From CAJBLF01 sp964430205 (GTDB lineage: Bacteria; Patescibacteriota; Gracilibacteria; Absconditabacterales; Absconditicoccaceae): DNA of 55,864 bases. Below, piece by piece: positions 30,769-43,050 of this stretch. Below the pieces are notes generated by a model that worked only from the letters and a program-made list of their open reading frames with translations, was not told the DNA's origin and searched no databases. The translations under genes were made by a program, and so were the position numbers. The DNA lies in the NCBI GenBank assembly GCA_964430205.1, contig CAYSER010000005.1, positions 1 to 55,864 on the forward strand, in the 5' to 3' direction. Position 1 is the first letter of the stretch. Each line of letters starts with the position of its first letter.

Positions 30769-32919
30769 TTAAAATAAACTCTGGGTTCTCGGTTTTGCCG
30801 AGTCATCTTGGTTGTTTTTCAGGAATGGGAATTGTTTTGTTATATGTTCTCGTCCTTCATATATCTTGAGTCCAAGCTCTTGCGCTTTTTCTTTCTTGCT
30901 TCCCGCTTTTTCTCCGATAAGCATAAAATCCGTCATCTTAGATGGCTGTTCGTGGAAAATATATCCGTGCTGCTGCATAATTTCCGCTATTTTCTCCCTC
31001 GGAAGATCGAATGATCACGTGATAGAGAAATTCCCTTTTGCTTCGCTAGCCTGGAGAAGATCGGAATATCTCTTAGGATCCATATTCACACCGTACTCTT
31101 TGAGCTCAGTTATCACTTTCAGATTATGCTTGGCACTGAAAAATTTGGTAATACTCTCTACGGTCTTTTCTCAGATACCATAGATAGAACGAAGAAATTC
31201 TTCGTTAGATACAAGATTCATTATCCAGGATTCATGACTTTTAGTAATTGGTCATTGGTAATTTGTAATTGCTTCGGAGAGGTCCTGTGCCATTTTCTTT
31301 CCGACATGGGGAATTCCCAATCCGTTCAGCAATCTCCATAAGGCTTTGTGTTTTGATTCCTCTACCCCCTTGATGATTTCAGCTATTTTCTTGCTTCCTA
31401 TGCCGGGGAATTTCGTCAATTGCACTTGTACCGCGTTTTCTGTGAGCTTATAGATATCCGCCACGGTTTCTACGATATTGTTGTCGACTAGGATATCTAC
31501 CATGCTTTCGCCGATCCCTTGAATATCCATGCAATGCTTGCTGACGAAATGCTGTATCTGCTGCTTCACTTTCTGCGGACAATGAGGATTGGTGCAATAG
31601 TAATGGATATCTATGTTTGTTATAGATTTATGGCATGACGGGCAGGTCTTTGGCGGATGTATCTTGGTTTCCTTTCCCGTCCTACGGTCAGAGATTACAC
31701 TGACGATATAGGGAATGACCTCTCCGCTTCTTTGTAATCGGATCCGGTCATGATTGCGAATATCCTTTCCCTTGATAAAATCCCGATTGTGTAATGATAC
31801 TCTTCTCAGCGTCGCTCAACTCAATTGGACAGGTTCGAAATTAGCTACTGGGGTAAGAATTCCGGTCCTGCCCACTTGCACGTCTACAGAGAGTATTTGT
31901 GTAGCAGCTAATTGTGCAGGGAATTTGTATGCTACTGCCCATCTCGGATGATGATCCGTAGATCAGATGATTTTACGCTGTTCTCATGATTCCGTCTTGA
32001 TCACGAGTCCGTCGAATTCTATATCTTGCTCTTCCAGGAATCTCTTGGTCTTGGGATCCTCGCAGAGCTCGATGACCTGTGCTATACTGAGCCTTAATTT
32101 CTCCCGGGGAAATACAGGAAAAATGTCTTTGAGACAGGTCCCTTTTGGTAATTCGACATCATTCAAGATATCATAGACATAGATAACCAATCCTCTCTTT
32201 GCCACTTCTTTGGGGTCCAGAAGCTTGATGCTTCCTGCGGCGGCGTTCCTCGTATTGGCGAATGGTATTTCACCTTCATCTTCCCTTTCCTTGTTCATCT
32301 CTTTTCGCATGCTTTTGGGCATCAGAATTTCTCCTCTGACGTGAATATCCAATGGGTACTTCAATCTTTTGGGGATATTCTTGATGGTCCTGACATTTTC
32401 CGTTACCTCATCACCTACCCGGCCGTCTCAACGGGTGATTGCTTGCATATATGCACCTTTCTTGTAGATGAGCTCTACGCTCAGTCCGTCGAATTTAGGT
32501 TCTGCACGGTAGGTGATCTTCTCATGAGGATGGGTTTTCAGAATAATCCTTCTGATCCTGTCATCCCGTTCTTTGAGATCATTTGCGTTATAGGTATTTT
32601 CCAATGACATGAGTTTCGTATCATGTTTTGCCTGTTTAAATCCTTCGCTTACCTGTCCTATCAATGTTTGTGTCGGACTGTTCGATGTGATAAGCTGTGG
32701 ATAATGCTCTTCTATCTTTTTGAGATAGTCGAAGAGTTCGTCATATTCCTTATCGGATATGATAGGAGTGTTGTCTATGTAATAGAGGTGATTGTGATCG
32801 ATCACACAGTCGATCAACGATGCATAAAATTCGGATATTCCCCTTTCTGACACTTTTCATGGGTTAGGATGCTGTCTGATGAATGATTGGATTGTTTTTG
32901 TTTGTTCTGCTAAACTCAT
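30769..32919 (-). CDS. ligA: NAD-dependent DNA ligase
   Basis: Seals nicks in replication and repair. 716 aa. Seen: domain Ia (HNHLYYIDNTPIISDKEYDELF), the adenylation Lys in AEPKFDGLSVEL, GEIPFANTRNAAAGS, a four-Cys zinc finger (CPSCHKS...YYCTNPHC), HhH motifs (IQGIGESM, FPGIGSKKIAEII) and a C-terminal BRCT domain (SITGSFDLPREKI). A short insertion after AQDLSEA (31233-31262) has the wording of intergenic repeats (ATTACCAATGACCAATTAC) but stays in frame. Start ATG 32919; no Shine-Dalgarno. Confidence 0.96.
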
Positions 32920-32999
32920 CAAAAGATTTGGAAGGTTAAAAGATTGAACTATTTTTTTGGCATTAAAATTTTTTTCTTTTAATTTTTTTAAATCTGATA

Positions 33000-34394
33000 T
33001 TATTTCCCCTTAAATACTACGCCAAAGGTAGCCAATACGATATATACATCCAAGAAAAGCGATCGGTTCTGGATATAGTAGAGATCCAATTTCGCTTCTT
33101 CCTCGAAATCGATGCTGTCTCTTCCGAAGACCTGTGCATATCAGGTGATTCCTGGTTTGATCGAAAGCAACCTCTTCTGCCATGATTCATACTTATTCAC
33201 TTCATTGGGGAGATGTGGCCTTGGTCAGACCAATGACATCGTTCATCGCAATACGCAGAAGAGCTGCGGAAGCTCATCCAGCGATGTTTTCCTCAAGATT
33301 CTTCCCACTCTGGTCACTCTCGGGTCATCCTTTATTTTCGGCAGTACTCATTGTCTGACATTTGCATCGGATTTGATGAGCTTTTCATACAATTTATCCG
33401 CTTCCTTGCCTCCATATCCTACACTCATCTTCGTATACATACTACGGAATTTGAGGAAATCGAAAAGCTTACCATACTTACCGACTCTCTTGGAGATATA
33501 GAGTACAGGTCAACGAGAATCTATCTTGATGATTATGCCTATGAGTATCATCAACGGCAAAGTGATGATGATAAGCATGAATGAGAAAAGTATATCAACC
33601 AATCTCTTGAGTATGATAGCTCGTCCATCCAGCTTAGAATGTTTGTATTCCAATGCAATGATATTGTCGATATTCTCAGGCGAATAGACTACATCTTCCA
33701 AGAAGAAGCCCTCGCTGATATGATAGAATCTCGTATTGTCGCTGAATCTCACTTTCTCGAAGATATTTTGCAATATTTCCTTATCAAAGCTCCCTACTGC
33801 GATCACGATGAAATAATCTACGATATTTATATCATCGATGTCCTTATGATTGATGAATTCCGTCTTAAATGAAAATCCATTCTTTATTTTCTCCAAAGCC
33901 TTGTAGCTTTCCATCGTATCGCTTCCTATGATGAGTATTTTATTGTCTCCGTCCCTGTGCCTTTTAGCCTCGAGATAATTCCGGATTTGGTCGAAAAGGA
34001 AAATACCGATAAAGCTCACGAATGCACCTATGACGATGATGAATCTCGAAATTCAGAAAAAGAACACAAATCCTTGTCAGAAATAACTGATGAAGGTGAT
34101 GACGATGATCCAGTAAACCCATGTCTTGGTGAAGGTCTGAAAGTATCTTTGGATGGGTTTATGGAGCTCATAGAGATCTTTTATGATTCCGATGAAAACG
34201 AATGCAAATGCCGCTATGATTCAGAACGCCATATTTTCCTGATAATTGATGATGGGAATTTTCAACTGAACTCCAGGGATCAGATCCGTAAACAGACGGA
34301 TTCTATACATGACATAAAATACCACTATGATGATCGCTATATGGATCACTGGCCTCAGCAAACGGAGCATAACATTATATTTCCTTTGCATCAT
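33000..34394 (-). CDS. Polyprenyl glycosylphosphotransferase (sugar transferase)
   Basis: A 464-aa integral membrane enzyme that loads the first sugar phosphate onto undecaprenyl phosphate for a surface glycan. N-terminal ~130 residues have about four membrane helices; next is a CoA-binding-like cytosolic domain (KILIIGSDTMESYKAL); the C-terminal bacterial sugar transferase domain has KRLVDILFS, FDFLKFRSMY, TSLDELPQLFCVLRGTMSLV followed by GPRPHLPNEV, and RLLSIKPGITGYAQ. The sugar is unknown. No other glycan genes are adjacent. Confidence 0.88.
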
Positions 34395-34442
34395 GCGCGA
34401 TTAGATGATAAAAAAGCAGCACTTTATTGCATACGTTAGATT

Positions 34443-35450
34443 TTATTTATTAGTCATTTTGTTTATGAGATTCACTACCGTATCGATCTGATGCTCGAAA
34501 TCTCCCTGGGAAGGGATAGCAAATCATGCTGCTAGCTTATGCCCCCCTCATCATAATGCTTTGGCTATCTTATTGCAATCCACGCTGTCTTTGCTACGAA
34601 GCTCTCATTCGATGTTTTTGGCTCTCAACGATCATCTTATGATGTCTCCTATCTTCCTCACCAAGAGCACCATTTTTGGTCAATCGATATTCTGTATGAT
34701 ATGGAGACCGTATGATGCCTCTTCTTGATCTATATCATACGTTTTCAATTCATCTTCATCATAATAGGTATAGAGCACATCGTCTTTTTGTTTGATCCTA
34801 TTGAGCAAGAGCTGGAGGAATCTTATAGCATTCAGTGATCTCTTACGCAGGAGGTTATTCACTACCATATCTTTATCTGCACCCAGCTTGAGCAATTTGA
34901 CGACGTTGCTAAAGGTTCTGATGTGATCTTCTTCAAAAAGGAAATTGCCTGAATCCGAGGTGATGCCGAGATAGAAATAGGTAGCTATCTCCTTATCATA
35001 GAGTTCCGGTCGTCGGATGTGCGTTTGTTCGAAGAGTATCTCACAGGTGCTTATGCTCTGCGTATCTTTGATGATAATTCCATTCTCCAATCCATTTCCT
35101 ATATGATGATCAAATACAACTATAGGCTTATCTATAAAATATCATGGATTCGCTTGGTTCACTATTCCCATACGATTCGCTCATGTAAAGTCGACGAATA
35201 TTAGGAGATCATAGCGTTTGTAGTCGAAATTGGTTTTCAATCTCTTGATAGGTCTGATAAAGTCGAAAATTTTGCTTGGTTTATTGGGAACGATATATTT
35301 CACTGTTTTCTTTTGCTTTTCCAAGAGTTTTCCCAATCAAAGCATAGCTCATATGCAATCTCCATCCGGACTCATATGTCCGAAGATAGCTATTTTCTTT
35401 GCGTTTTCGATCATATGCCTAGCTTTTGTATTGTGCTTATGCATCATCAT
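34443..35450 (-). CDS. nrnA: DHH-family phosphoesterase (NrnA-like nanoRNase)
   Basis: A 335-aa protein with the DHH and DHHA1 domains: SPDGDAYGAMLGLG (motif I), LLIFVDFTGANRMG (motif II), VVFDHHIGN (DHH) and the C-terminal GGGGHKLAAGF, which binds RNA in DHHA1. Degrades short RNAs and/or pAp in relatives. Three ATGs in a row (35450, 35447, 35444) are possible starts. It begins 4 nt after the dnaE stop, so it is translationally linked to dnaE. Confidence 0.86.
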
Positions 35451-35454
35451 ATGG

Positions 35455-38313
35455 TTATCTAGCAAGTAAATCTCTTATTTTCGCTATGCCTTCTTCATTG
35501 AGAAGGAATGCCTTATCGCTTATCTTGATCTCATGGTCGCCCTTATGTGTCTGTATGATCGTAATGATCTCATTTATTTTCTTGGCGTTATCCGGTAAAG
35601 TCCATGCTGTTTGTGGATCGGATTGCGTGGGTGCGATGGGATCAATGGTTTTTTGCTCATTCATAGGCTTATTTGGCTCAACAGAATCTCATAGAGGTCA
35701 CTGCGATCTCAATGCTTTGGCTCTGACTACGGTCATTTCAGGATTGTATCTGCTTCCTGCTTGTTTGATGAGATGTTCACGAGACACTTTCACTATCTTC
35801 TCTATGCTGATCGATTTGCCTTTAAATCAAGTGATCATCACTATGTCAAATCTCTTGAAATCCAAGACTTCTCTCACGAATATCTCTACTGTTCATGAGA
35901 TATCCTCTATCTTGATGAAGAAGCCTTTCTTTTTCGCTCTCTGAATGTTCTTGATATATCCTATGATGACGAAAGCCCCATAATTCTCTTTTTCCTTAAA
36001 TTGAGATATGAAATTGAACTTCTTGATGTATGTGTACAATCCATCCAGGGGATTCCCTGATACGAATACTTTGAATACATCATATTCCATCAACAGCCTT
36101 TCCATCATGGTGGTTGTCGGTCACGGTTTGAATACCATCTTGGTCGCCATTTCCATCATGCCGAAGAGACCATTTCCTGTGTCCTTTGATTTTTTTGCTC
36201 GTTCCAAGATGGTTTCGATATTGGCAAGCAATATTCAACGATCATCGAAATTATCGAATGCTCCAGCTTTGATGAGTCATTCTATGGATTTCTTATTGAC
36301 TATGGATGAACATCTCTTGATGAAATCTTCCAATGTCGCATATGTTCCATTGTTTTCTCTCTCTTTCTGGATCATCTCTCCTATCTCCCATCAAATCCCT
36401 TTGATACAGAAGAATCATAGCCTGATGTCGTTGCCTATTGCGGCGACATGATTGAAGGAGTGATTTATGTCCGGCGGTAAAACCATTATTCCTTGAATCT
36501 GAGCCTCATAGATGTAGTTGCTCAATTCGTCAGTATCCTCCTCTACTGATCTTATCAATGATGCATAGAATTCCACAGGGTAGTATGCTTTAAGGTATGC
36601 TGTCTGATATGCGATCATAGCATAACACACGGAATGCGACTTATTGAACGAATACGATGCTGCTGGTTCGATCATTTTCTCATAGACGTAGATTGCTGTT
36701 TCTTTCTTGTATCATCTGAATTCTTTGGCTCTTTTGGTAAATTCTTTCTTCAATTGCTCTATGATCTCCTTTTTTTTCTTTCCTACTCACCTTCTAAGCA
36801 GATCCGCTTCCGCCAAAGAGAACCCTGCCATGGATTGGACGAGAAACATCAATTGCTCTTGGTATACGGCAATTCCATAGGTTAGATTCATGATCGGAGC
36901 CAGATCTTCAACAAGTTTGCTATTCTCCTGATCCGTCTCCTCCTCACCGTATTTCTCGACCAATATGTCCCTAAGTTCTGAACTCATATAGCTTATCGGC
37001 TCGTCTCCATTTTTCCTTGCGATATAATTTGGGATGAACTCCATAGGTCCAGGACGATATAACGCATTCATAGCCACAAGATCATTGATCGAATCTGCCT
37101 TTAGCTTTATCAGGAATTTTCTCATGCCATTAGATTCAAATTGGAATATTCATGTCGTATTCCCCACTTGGAACACTTTCTCAAAAGTGAGCTGATCTTC
37201 TATTGGTGGCTGGAACGATGTGTCTTCGAAAAAACGCGCAAACATCTCAGGCAACGGGAGATTCTCTTTCTCGTGTCTCTTCTGAATGATCTTAATGCAA
37301 TTCTTGATGACGGAGAGGTTTCTTAGTCCCAAAAAATCCATCTTCAACAACCCTATGGTCTCAAGCGTCGGACCGTCATATTGTGTTACGATATCACTAT
37401 TGTTGACTACCTGTATAGGCGAATATCTCGTTATCTTATCGGGAGCTATGATGATCCCGCATGCATGTTTGCCTAGTTGTCTCATATTCCCCTGAAGTTT
37501 CTCAGATAGCTCAGCGGCTTGCTGTACCTTTGCATCTCATTCGACTATCGACTTGAGATCTTCGCTAGCATCAGGCGATTGGATCGCTTGCAGTAATGAC
37601 ATCTTATCTATCATGAGTCAGGAAATCTGATTGGATTTTTCAAATGGCACCCCCATAACTCTCGCTACATCCTTGAATGCCGCTTTGCTTGCCATCTGCA
37701 TATAGGTACCTATCGAACTCACCTGATCCTGTCCGTATTTCTCTGTGACGTACTGGATCACCCTCTCCCTTTTTACATCTTCGAAATCGATATCGAAATC
37801 TGGCATTGAGATACGTGCTGGATTGAGGAATCTTTCGAAGAGAAGCCCGAATTGCAAAGGATCGATATCGGTTATCCTCGTAACCCATGCAAGGATTGAT
37901 CCTGCTCCTGATCATCTTCAGGGACCGACCACGATCATATTCTTCTTAGCTCGACGGACAAAATCAGCTACGATAAGAAAATATGAGTTGAATCCCATCT
38001 CCTTGATCACTTTGAGTTCGTATTCGAGACGACCCATATATTCTCCCAAAGTCCCATATGATCTCTTTCATCCGAGCGGAATCAGTTCTTTCTCCCTGTT
38101 GTTATCGATGAAATTCCTCTTGTATTCCGTATATGTCTCCAACGTTAGCTCATGAAGCTCTTCTGGCTTTGTCTCTTGCACCGGTTTGGTAAGCGTTCCT
38201 TTGTCTGATATTTTCGTCATCTCCAAAACAACTTCTTGATCTCGTCAGAGGTTGAATTTGTGGTTTAGTCATTTGTACGCACGGTAACGCAGTTCGAATT
38301 CGTGGATATGCAT
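35455..38313 (-). CDS. dnaE: DNA polymerase III alpha subunit, lacking the PHP domain
   Basis: Replicative polymerase, 952 aa. Seen: RLEYELKVIKEMGFNSYFLI, FVRWAK (CGA at the conserved Trp), VVGPGRGSGAGS, SMPDFDIDFED with the catalytic Asp pair, ALYRPGPM, LLRRG, SYSFNKSHSVCYAMIAYQTA, LIKAGAFD and an OB fold near the C-terminus (GYIKNIQRAKKKGFFIKIED). The PDFDID motif is at about residue 165 rather than about 400, so the usual N-terminal ~280-residue PHP domain is absent; upstream is only a repeat and intergenic DNA. Possible start ATG 38313, after an in-frame TAA at 38338. Confidence 0.93.
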
Positions 38314-38316
38314 ATG

Positions 38317-38372
38317 TTCAAATTTAGGATTAAGAATTTAGAATGCAGAATTTGAAATTTAGCATTTGGAAT
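38317..38372 (-). repeat. AATTTAG-type leader repeat upstream of dnaE
   Basis: Minus-strand words GCTAAATTTC, AAATTCTGCATTCTAAATTC and CCTAAATTTG end within a few nt of the dnaE start. Same family as repeats at 6003, 7876 and 55808. Confidence 0.55.
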
Positions 38373-38444
38373 ATCAAAAATCATGCACATTCTCTGTATA
38401 GTAATTCAGTGGGTTTTTTCAAACAGAAAAAGTATTTTATCAAA

Positions 38445-38471
38445 ATAAAAATCCCTGCATTGCACAGGGAT
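38445..38471 (-). terminator. Terminator after the VirB2-like pilin gene
   Basis: Stem ATCCCTG/CAGGGAT (7 bp, 7-nt loop) followed on the minus strand by TTTTATTTTG. 31 nt after the stop at 38502. Confidence 0.7.
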
Positions 38472-38501
38472 CTTTTCGTATCTTTATAGATGAAAATCCA
38501 A

Positions 38502-38897
38502 TTATACTCAGATCACTCCCAATAGCCGGAAGATGACACTTACCAATAACCGAGAAACTCATATGAATACGAGTCCGATAGCAGCTTGTTGAAGAATCTT
38601 GAATCCCTTCTTATATTTTCCATCATCTCCAGCTGCAGTGACCATCTGGAATCATCCCCGAAGCAAGATCACCAAAGCAATCAAAGCCAGCATTCCGAGC
38701 ATCCGATTGATGAAGGTCTTTATGACATCGATCAATTTGCCCCCTTGAGCTGTCCCTGTTCATGAAACGCCGACGTTGCTTGTTGAAGTAACATCTCCGA
38801 ATCCTGAAGGAGTAGATTGTCCTAGTGCTACCAATCCTCATAGGCTAACTATTCCAAGTCCTAGGAGCGTCACAACCTTTAATGAAAATTTTTTCAT
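38502..38897 (-). CDS. VirB2/TrbC-like pilin subunit
   Basis: A 131-aa protein. A signal peptide (MKKFSLKVVTLLGLGIVSLGG) and a Gly/Ser/Thr-rich linker lead to two membrane helices around a short basic loop: INWMLGMLALIALVILLWGG, then KYKKGFKI, then a second helix ending GVSWLLVSVIFWLLG. This is the layout of conjugative/T4SS pilin subunits common in CPR genomes. All four Trp are CGG; none is TGG. No other T4SS gene is in the window. It has its own promoter and terminator. Confidence 0.8.
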
Positions 38898-38940
38898 GTG
38901 TTTCGTTTTTTAAACAATCTAAAAAGATTAAGTTGGCTAC

Positions 38941-38968
38941 ATAATAGGTTTATAGAATATGAAATCAA
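38941..38968 (-). promoter_or_regulatory. Promoter for the VirB2-like pilin gene
   Basis: Minus-strand TTGATT (38963-38968), 16-nt spacer, TATTAT (38941-38946), 43 nt before the ATG. Confidence 0.55.
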
Positions 38969-39031
38969 GATTTTTTCTACAAACCAATCGTCAATCATAG
39001 TACAAATTTTCATTGCGTTTGCAAACTTATT

Positions 39032-39054
39032 TTCATAGGGTATCAGCCTATGAA
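39032..39054. promoter_or_regulatory. Perfect inverted repeat upstream of the PBP gene
   Basis: TTCATAGG - 7 nt - CCTATGAA. No T-run follows, so it is more likely an operator or mRNA hairpin than a terminator. It lies 75 nt before the PBP start and 135 nt from the divergent pilin gene. Confidence 0.4.
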
Positions 39055-39128
39055 TACTTCTGTTGAAAAATGTACGCGAATGCTTACGATATTGTCTACA
39101 ATATCTACGTGTTTATCATCATTGTCTA

Positions 39129-41552
39129 ATGATAAGATCCGTTTCTCATTATAGGAGTTTTGATCAGAGATTGGAATATCGGTTACAAAACCATACCTTT
39201 CTCAGATTCGTAAAAGTGACAAGAGATTTCTATCTGTTGTCTTTTTTCTGATTGCTTTTCCTAGTATTGGTGATCAGACTCTTCTTTGTCCAGGTTATCC
39301 AACACGATTATTATGACAACCTGCTCAATCAACAGCATGTGAGCGAGACTTCCTTGAAGGCCAAGAGAGGAAATATCTTTGCAGATGATAAAGCAGAGAA
39401 ACATATCCAGCTTACTGATAATATCAGCATGTATAATATTTTTGTCGATCCGAAATTCATATGGGATAAGGATAGATTCATAGATATCATCACTCCAGTC
39501 CTCTATAAACATTTCTGTGAACTTCACGGCATGTCTGAAGTGTCTCCTATCGATTGCATACATAACATAGAACAATTCGCCCAGACGCAATTGCTTCCTA
39601 TCAAGCCCCAATTCTTCTATTTCGGTAGTTGAATAGTCTCTACCTGATATACACTTTTTGATCGGACATGATATGATATGCAGGTCCAGCAGATCCTGAG
39701 CTGATTCAATAAGAATGCCGCTCTCAATCTCATCAAGACCAGGCTCAATCAGATGATATATATAGGTATCAAACCCAAGAATTATCTATGATTTTTCGCA
39801 AACCAAAATTTTCTTGCAGAGCTCGTAAAGTTTAATCTCAATTATATAGATATCCAGAGTAAGAATTATGTATACATCATTCCAAATAAGGTAGGTAATG
39901 TGAATAAAGATATTGTCCCACTCAAGAAGCTTATGGAAAAATATGGATATCTTTCCCATTTCCCAAATCTCGAAAAGAGCTTCTATGAGCAGGAGAATAG
40001 GTATGTTAAGCTTATTTCTGACGCAAATCCCTTGATCGCTCAACAGATAAAAGATCTTAAGCTCAAATATTATACGACACGTTCCAGAGACAAGATTCCT
40101 CTCCTCCATTGATTATGAATGGAGTCCTATACCAAGAGATATTATCAATACGGCTCTTTCCTTTCCAATGTCCTTTGATTCGTTGACAAGAATAATAATG
40201 CGTTCTATGGCATAGAACAGTACTATGATGATATCCTTCGTTGAAAAGACGGGAAAATCGTTTGACGTGCTTCTGCGTGGATGGGTTCGGTATGAGCCAA
40301 TGAATTTGAGATCGACGAGGTCCTAGACGGCAATGATCTCTATCTTACTATAGATATCGGTATCCAGAAGGAAGCAGAAAGCATTATCAAGAGATATCAT
40401 GATATGCTCAAGGATGATTCCATAAGCATTCTTGTCTATAACCCATTCAATGGCCAGGTCAAAGCATCAGCAAGCTATCCCTCCTACAATCCGAATAATT
40501 ACAATGACGCATTTACGGTACAGCCGCTTGGCCCGGAGTATGGATATATGATAGATGATCTCACGTATATAGAAAATCCCGTTTATATTCAGACAGGAGG
40601 AGAATATACGCTAGCTACTAGTTTCGAGAGGACGGATACCACGATACCAAAATATATCGCCAAAAACATCTATGGTCCACAAGTGTTGGTGGATAAGAAT
40701 ACCTCTATGTCCTATGAACCATGAAGTGTGTTCAAGGCATTTACTGTCGCTATCGGTCTTGATACCGATGAAATAAGATTTTATGACCCGTATAACGATC
40801 CGGGTAAAGTAAAGGTAGGGCAATTCACCATCAAGAATGCAGATGATATCTGTATGGGAGATCGGAATTATCTTCATGCTTTCGTACGATCCTGCAATAT
40901 CTGAATGGTCAGGATAGCGCAGAAACTCTGAAAAGAGATCTTTTATAATTATCTGGATAAGCTCGGATTCTGAAAGACCACCTGAATCGAAGTGGCGAAT
41001 GAAGATCCATGATTCGTTGAATGAGTCACCTCTGTCTCCGATGCCAGATTCTTCAATAACACGTTTGGCCAATGATTGCTAGTTACGCCAATCCAATTGG
41101 CTGCATGATATTGAGCTGTCGTCAATGGATGATATTATGTCAAGCCAACCCTGGTCAAATGAATATTTGACAAAAAGACCAATACGTACTATCCATCATC
41201 TCCGAAGATCATGAAACAGATTTTTAGGCCTGAAACCGCTGATGCTCTCAAGGTATGACTCTTCAATGTCATTGATCAGAATTATGAGCTCAAATATGCA
41301 AAGGTCGAATGATATCAACTCGGAGGTAAGAGTTGAACCTCACAAATCTCTTACAAGGGAAAATACCAGAACGGCATCTGATGGACCAATGGATCATTCG
41401 TCGGTATCATAACGAAGGACGATCCTCAATATATTATCGTCATCCAGGTACGTAGGCCGAGACAAAATCTTCGGTGAGCCTCTACCGCAGGAAAGATATT
41501 CTGAGAGATGGCAAAATTCATCATAAATTATTCGCTTATCGAAAAAAAATAG
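39129..41552 (+). CDS. Penicillin-binding protein (transpeptidase, FtsI/PBP2 type)
   Basis: An 807-aa class B PBP that cross-links peptidoglycan. N-terminal anchor (DFYLLSFFGLLFLVLVIRLF, about residues 35-55), a dimerisation region with AKRGNIFADD, then the transpeptidase: active Ser in YEPGSVFKAFTV, SCN in FVRSCNIGMVRI, FGQGLLVTPIQLAA, and the KSG motif as LGGKSGTSQI. Start ATG 39129 is the only ATG between an in-frame TAG (39036) and the anchor; a TTG at 39063 would add 22 residues. No PASTA domain. Confidence 0.9.
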
Positions 41553-41644
41553 ACGCTTACATGTATTCACTATGAATTGTAGTTGAAAATATGTACCGTT
41601 TATATACAGTTTCATAGCAGATTTTATCTTGTTATGTAGTCAGC

Positions 41645-42010
41645 ATGTTCGGCAAATTATGAGAAATGAAAAAGATGTACGATAAGTACAAGACGTTGCA
41701 GAAGGCTCTCAAAAACCTTGTTATCAGGTGAAAGGAAGGGAAATTTATCTGATTGGACGGCACAGAGCAAGATGCAATCGTCGTGGATATCAGTGGAGAG
41801 ATGAAGTTGAGGGAGCTTCATATCAATGATGAATCGCTCTTGGATCCATCCAAAAAATCCAATCTCGAGTCTCTTATTACCAAGTGTTTTCAGAAAGCCC
41901 AAGATAAGGCTCAAGAGATCGTCGGAGAGAAGACCAAGGAAATACTCGGCGTTGACCCTTCCGATATGGCGAATATGCTTGGCGGGGGTGGTATGCCTTG
42001 ATTGAATTAA
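41645..42010 (+). CDS. ybaB: YbaB/EbfC family nucleoid-associated protein
   Basis: A 121-aa DNA-binding protein. Family pattern: an N-terminal helix (MFGKLGEMKKMYDKYKTLQK), a central sheet (DAIVVDISGEMKLRELHIND), helix 2 (ESLITKCFQKAQDKAQEI) and a Gly/Met-rich end (MANMLGGGGMPGLN). The last Gly is a UGA followed two codons later by TAA. 92 nt downstream of the PBP gene, ended by a strong terminator. Confidence 0.87.
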
Positions 42011-42025
42011 GCTATGCTCGATATG

Positions 42026-42059
42026 AAAATGTTGGCAATGAATCTGCCAACATTTTTTT
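42026..42059 (+). terminator. Rho-independent terminator after ybaB
   Basis: AAAATGTTGGCA and TGCCAACATTTT pair around a 7-nt loop, followed by T. Confidence 0.9.
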
Positions 42060-42100
42060 GTTTGATCGAAAAGTGTGGCACGTGTACATGATCAGATTGT

Positions 42101-43012
42101 TTATTGGAGTTCGATGATCCTCTGATCATAGCCGTGATCTTTGTAGTAATTGAAAACCGCCTTGATATCTTCAATTGGTGTAGATGCTCATCCGGTGATC
42201 GCTATGCTTGCATCTGCAAAAAGCTCTTGTCCTCCGTATGCTACGATATCATCCAATGATTCTCAAAAAAAAGTTCTCTTATTGTTGGATATACCTATAT
42301 TATGAAGCTCTTTCGTATTATTGCTCTCTTTTCCACCGATCACGATCAAGGTATCGAACTTATCGAGATTGTCCATAATGACGGTCTGTCTTTCATATGT
42401 CGCTTTGCATACATCAGAGAGTTCAGGCAATTTTGCATTAGGAAATCTCTCTCTTATATCATCCAATATGTTTTGTACATGTGAAAAGTTCAATGTTGTC
42501 TGAGATAAGACTCAGAATCTCTCTTGTTGATCATAAGGAATATTTTTACTCTTTTCTCTGCTCTCACAAAGCACCACTTCCCCTCCCCTGAAACGGATAT
42601 ATTCAATGATATTCTTGCCTTCCTGATGATGCTCTTTTCATATATATAAAAACTTACTAATCCCTTCCTTCAGGATGTTCTCCGCTTCCAAATATATCTT
42701 GGTAACGAACGGACATTCGAGATTATATACTATCTTGTATCTGGATTTCGCTTCTTCTATGACTTTTCTGTTTGTCCCGTGTGCGGAAAATATGATGAGG
42801 GCTTCTGAATCGTTAACCTTACTGATATCCTCTACGAATTTCACTCATCTTGCCTCAAATGCTTCCGTTACCTTAGGGTTGTGGACTAACGCATGTATGC
42901 AATAGATTTTCTCTCATCTGTGCTGGTCCACGATACTGTTCAATTGATCTATCGATCTTTTCACTCAGAAACAGAAACTCGACGGACTGAGATAATAGAC
43001 GATTTTTTCCAT
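42101..43012 (-). CDS. ispH: 4-hydroxy-3-methylbut-2-enyl diphosphate reductase
   Basis: Last step of the MEP isoprenoid pathway; the 4Fe-4S enzyme makes IPP and DMAPP. 303 aa. Seen: SSFCFGVKRSID (first cluster Cys), ALVHNPKV, FSAHGTNR, LECPFVTKI (second Cys), SQTTLN, DVCKATYERQ (third Cys), IGGKESNNTKEL and ITGGASTPIEDI. Start ATG 43012 (MEKIVYYLSPSS), 38 nt after yjbQ in the same operon. Supplies precursors for UppS and MiaB substrates (inference). Confidence 0.94.
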
Positions 43013-43050
43013 GAAAACTTCTGTGTAGGTATAAATGTTTCGTGTGCATA

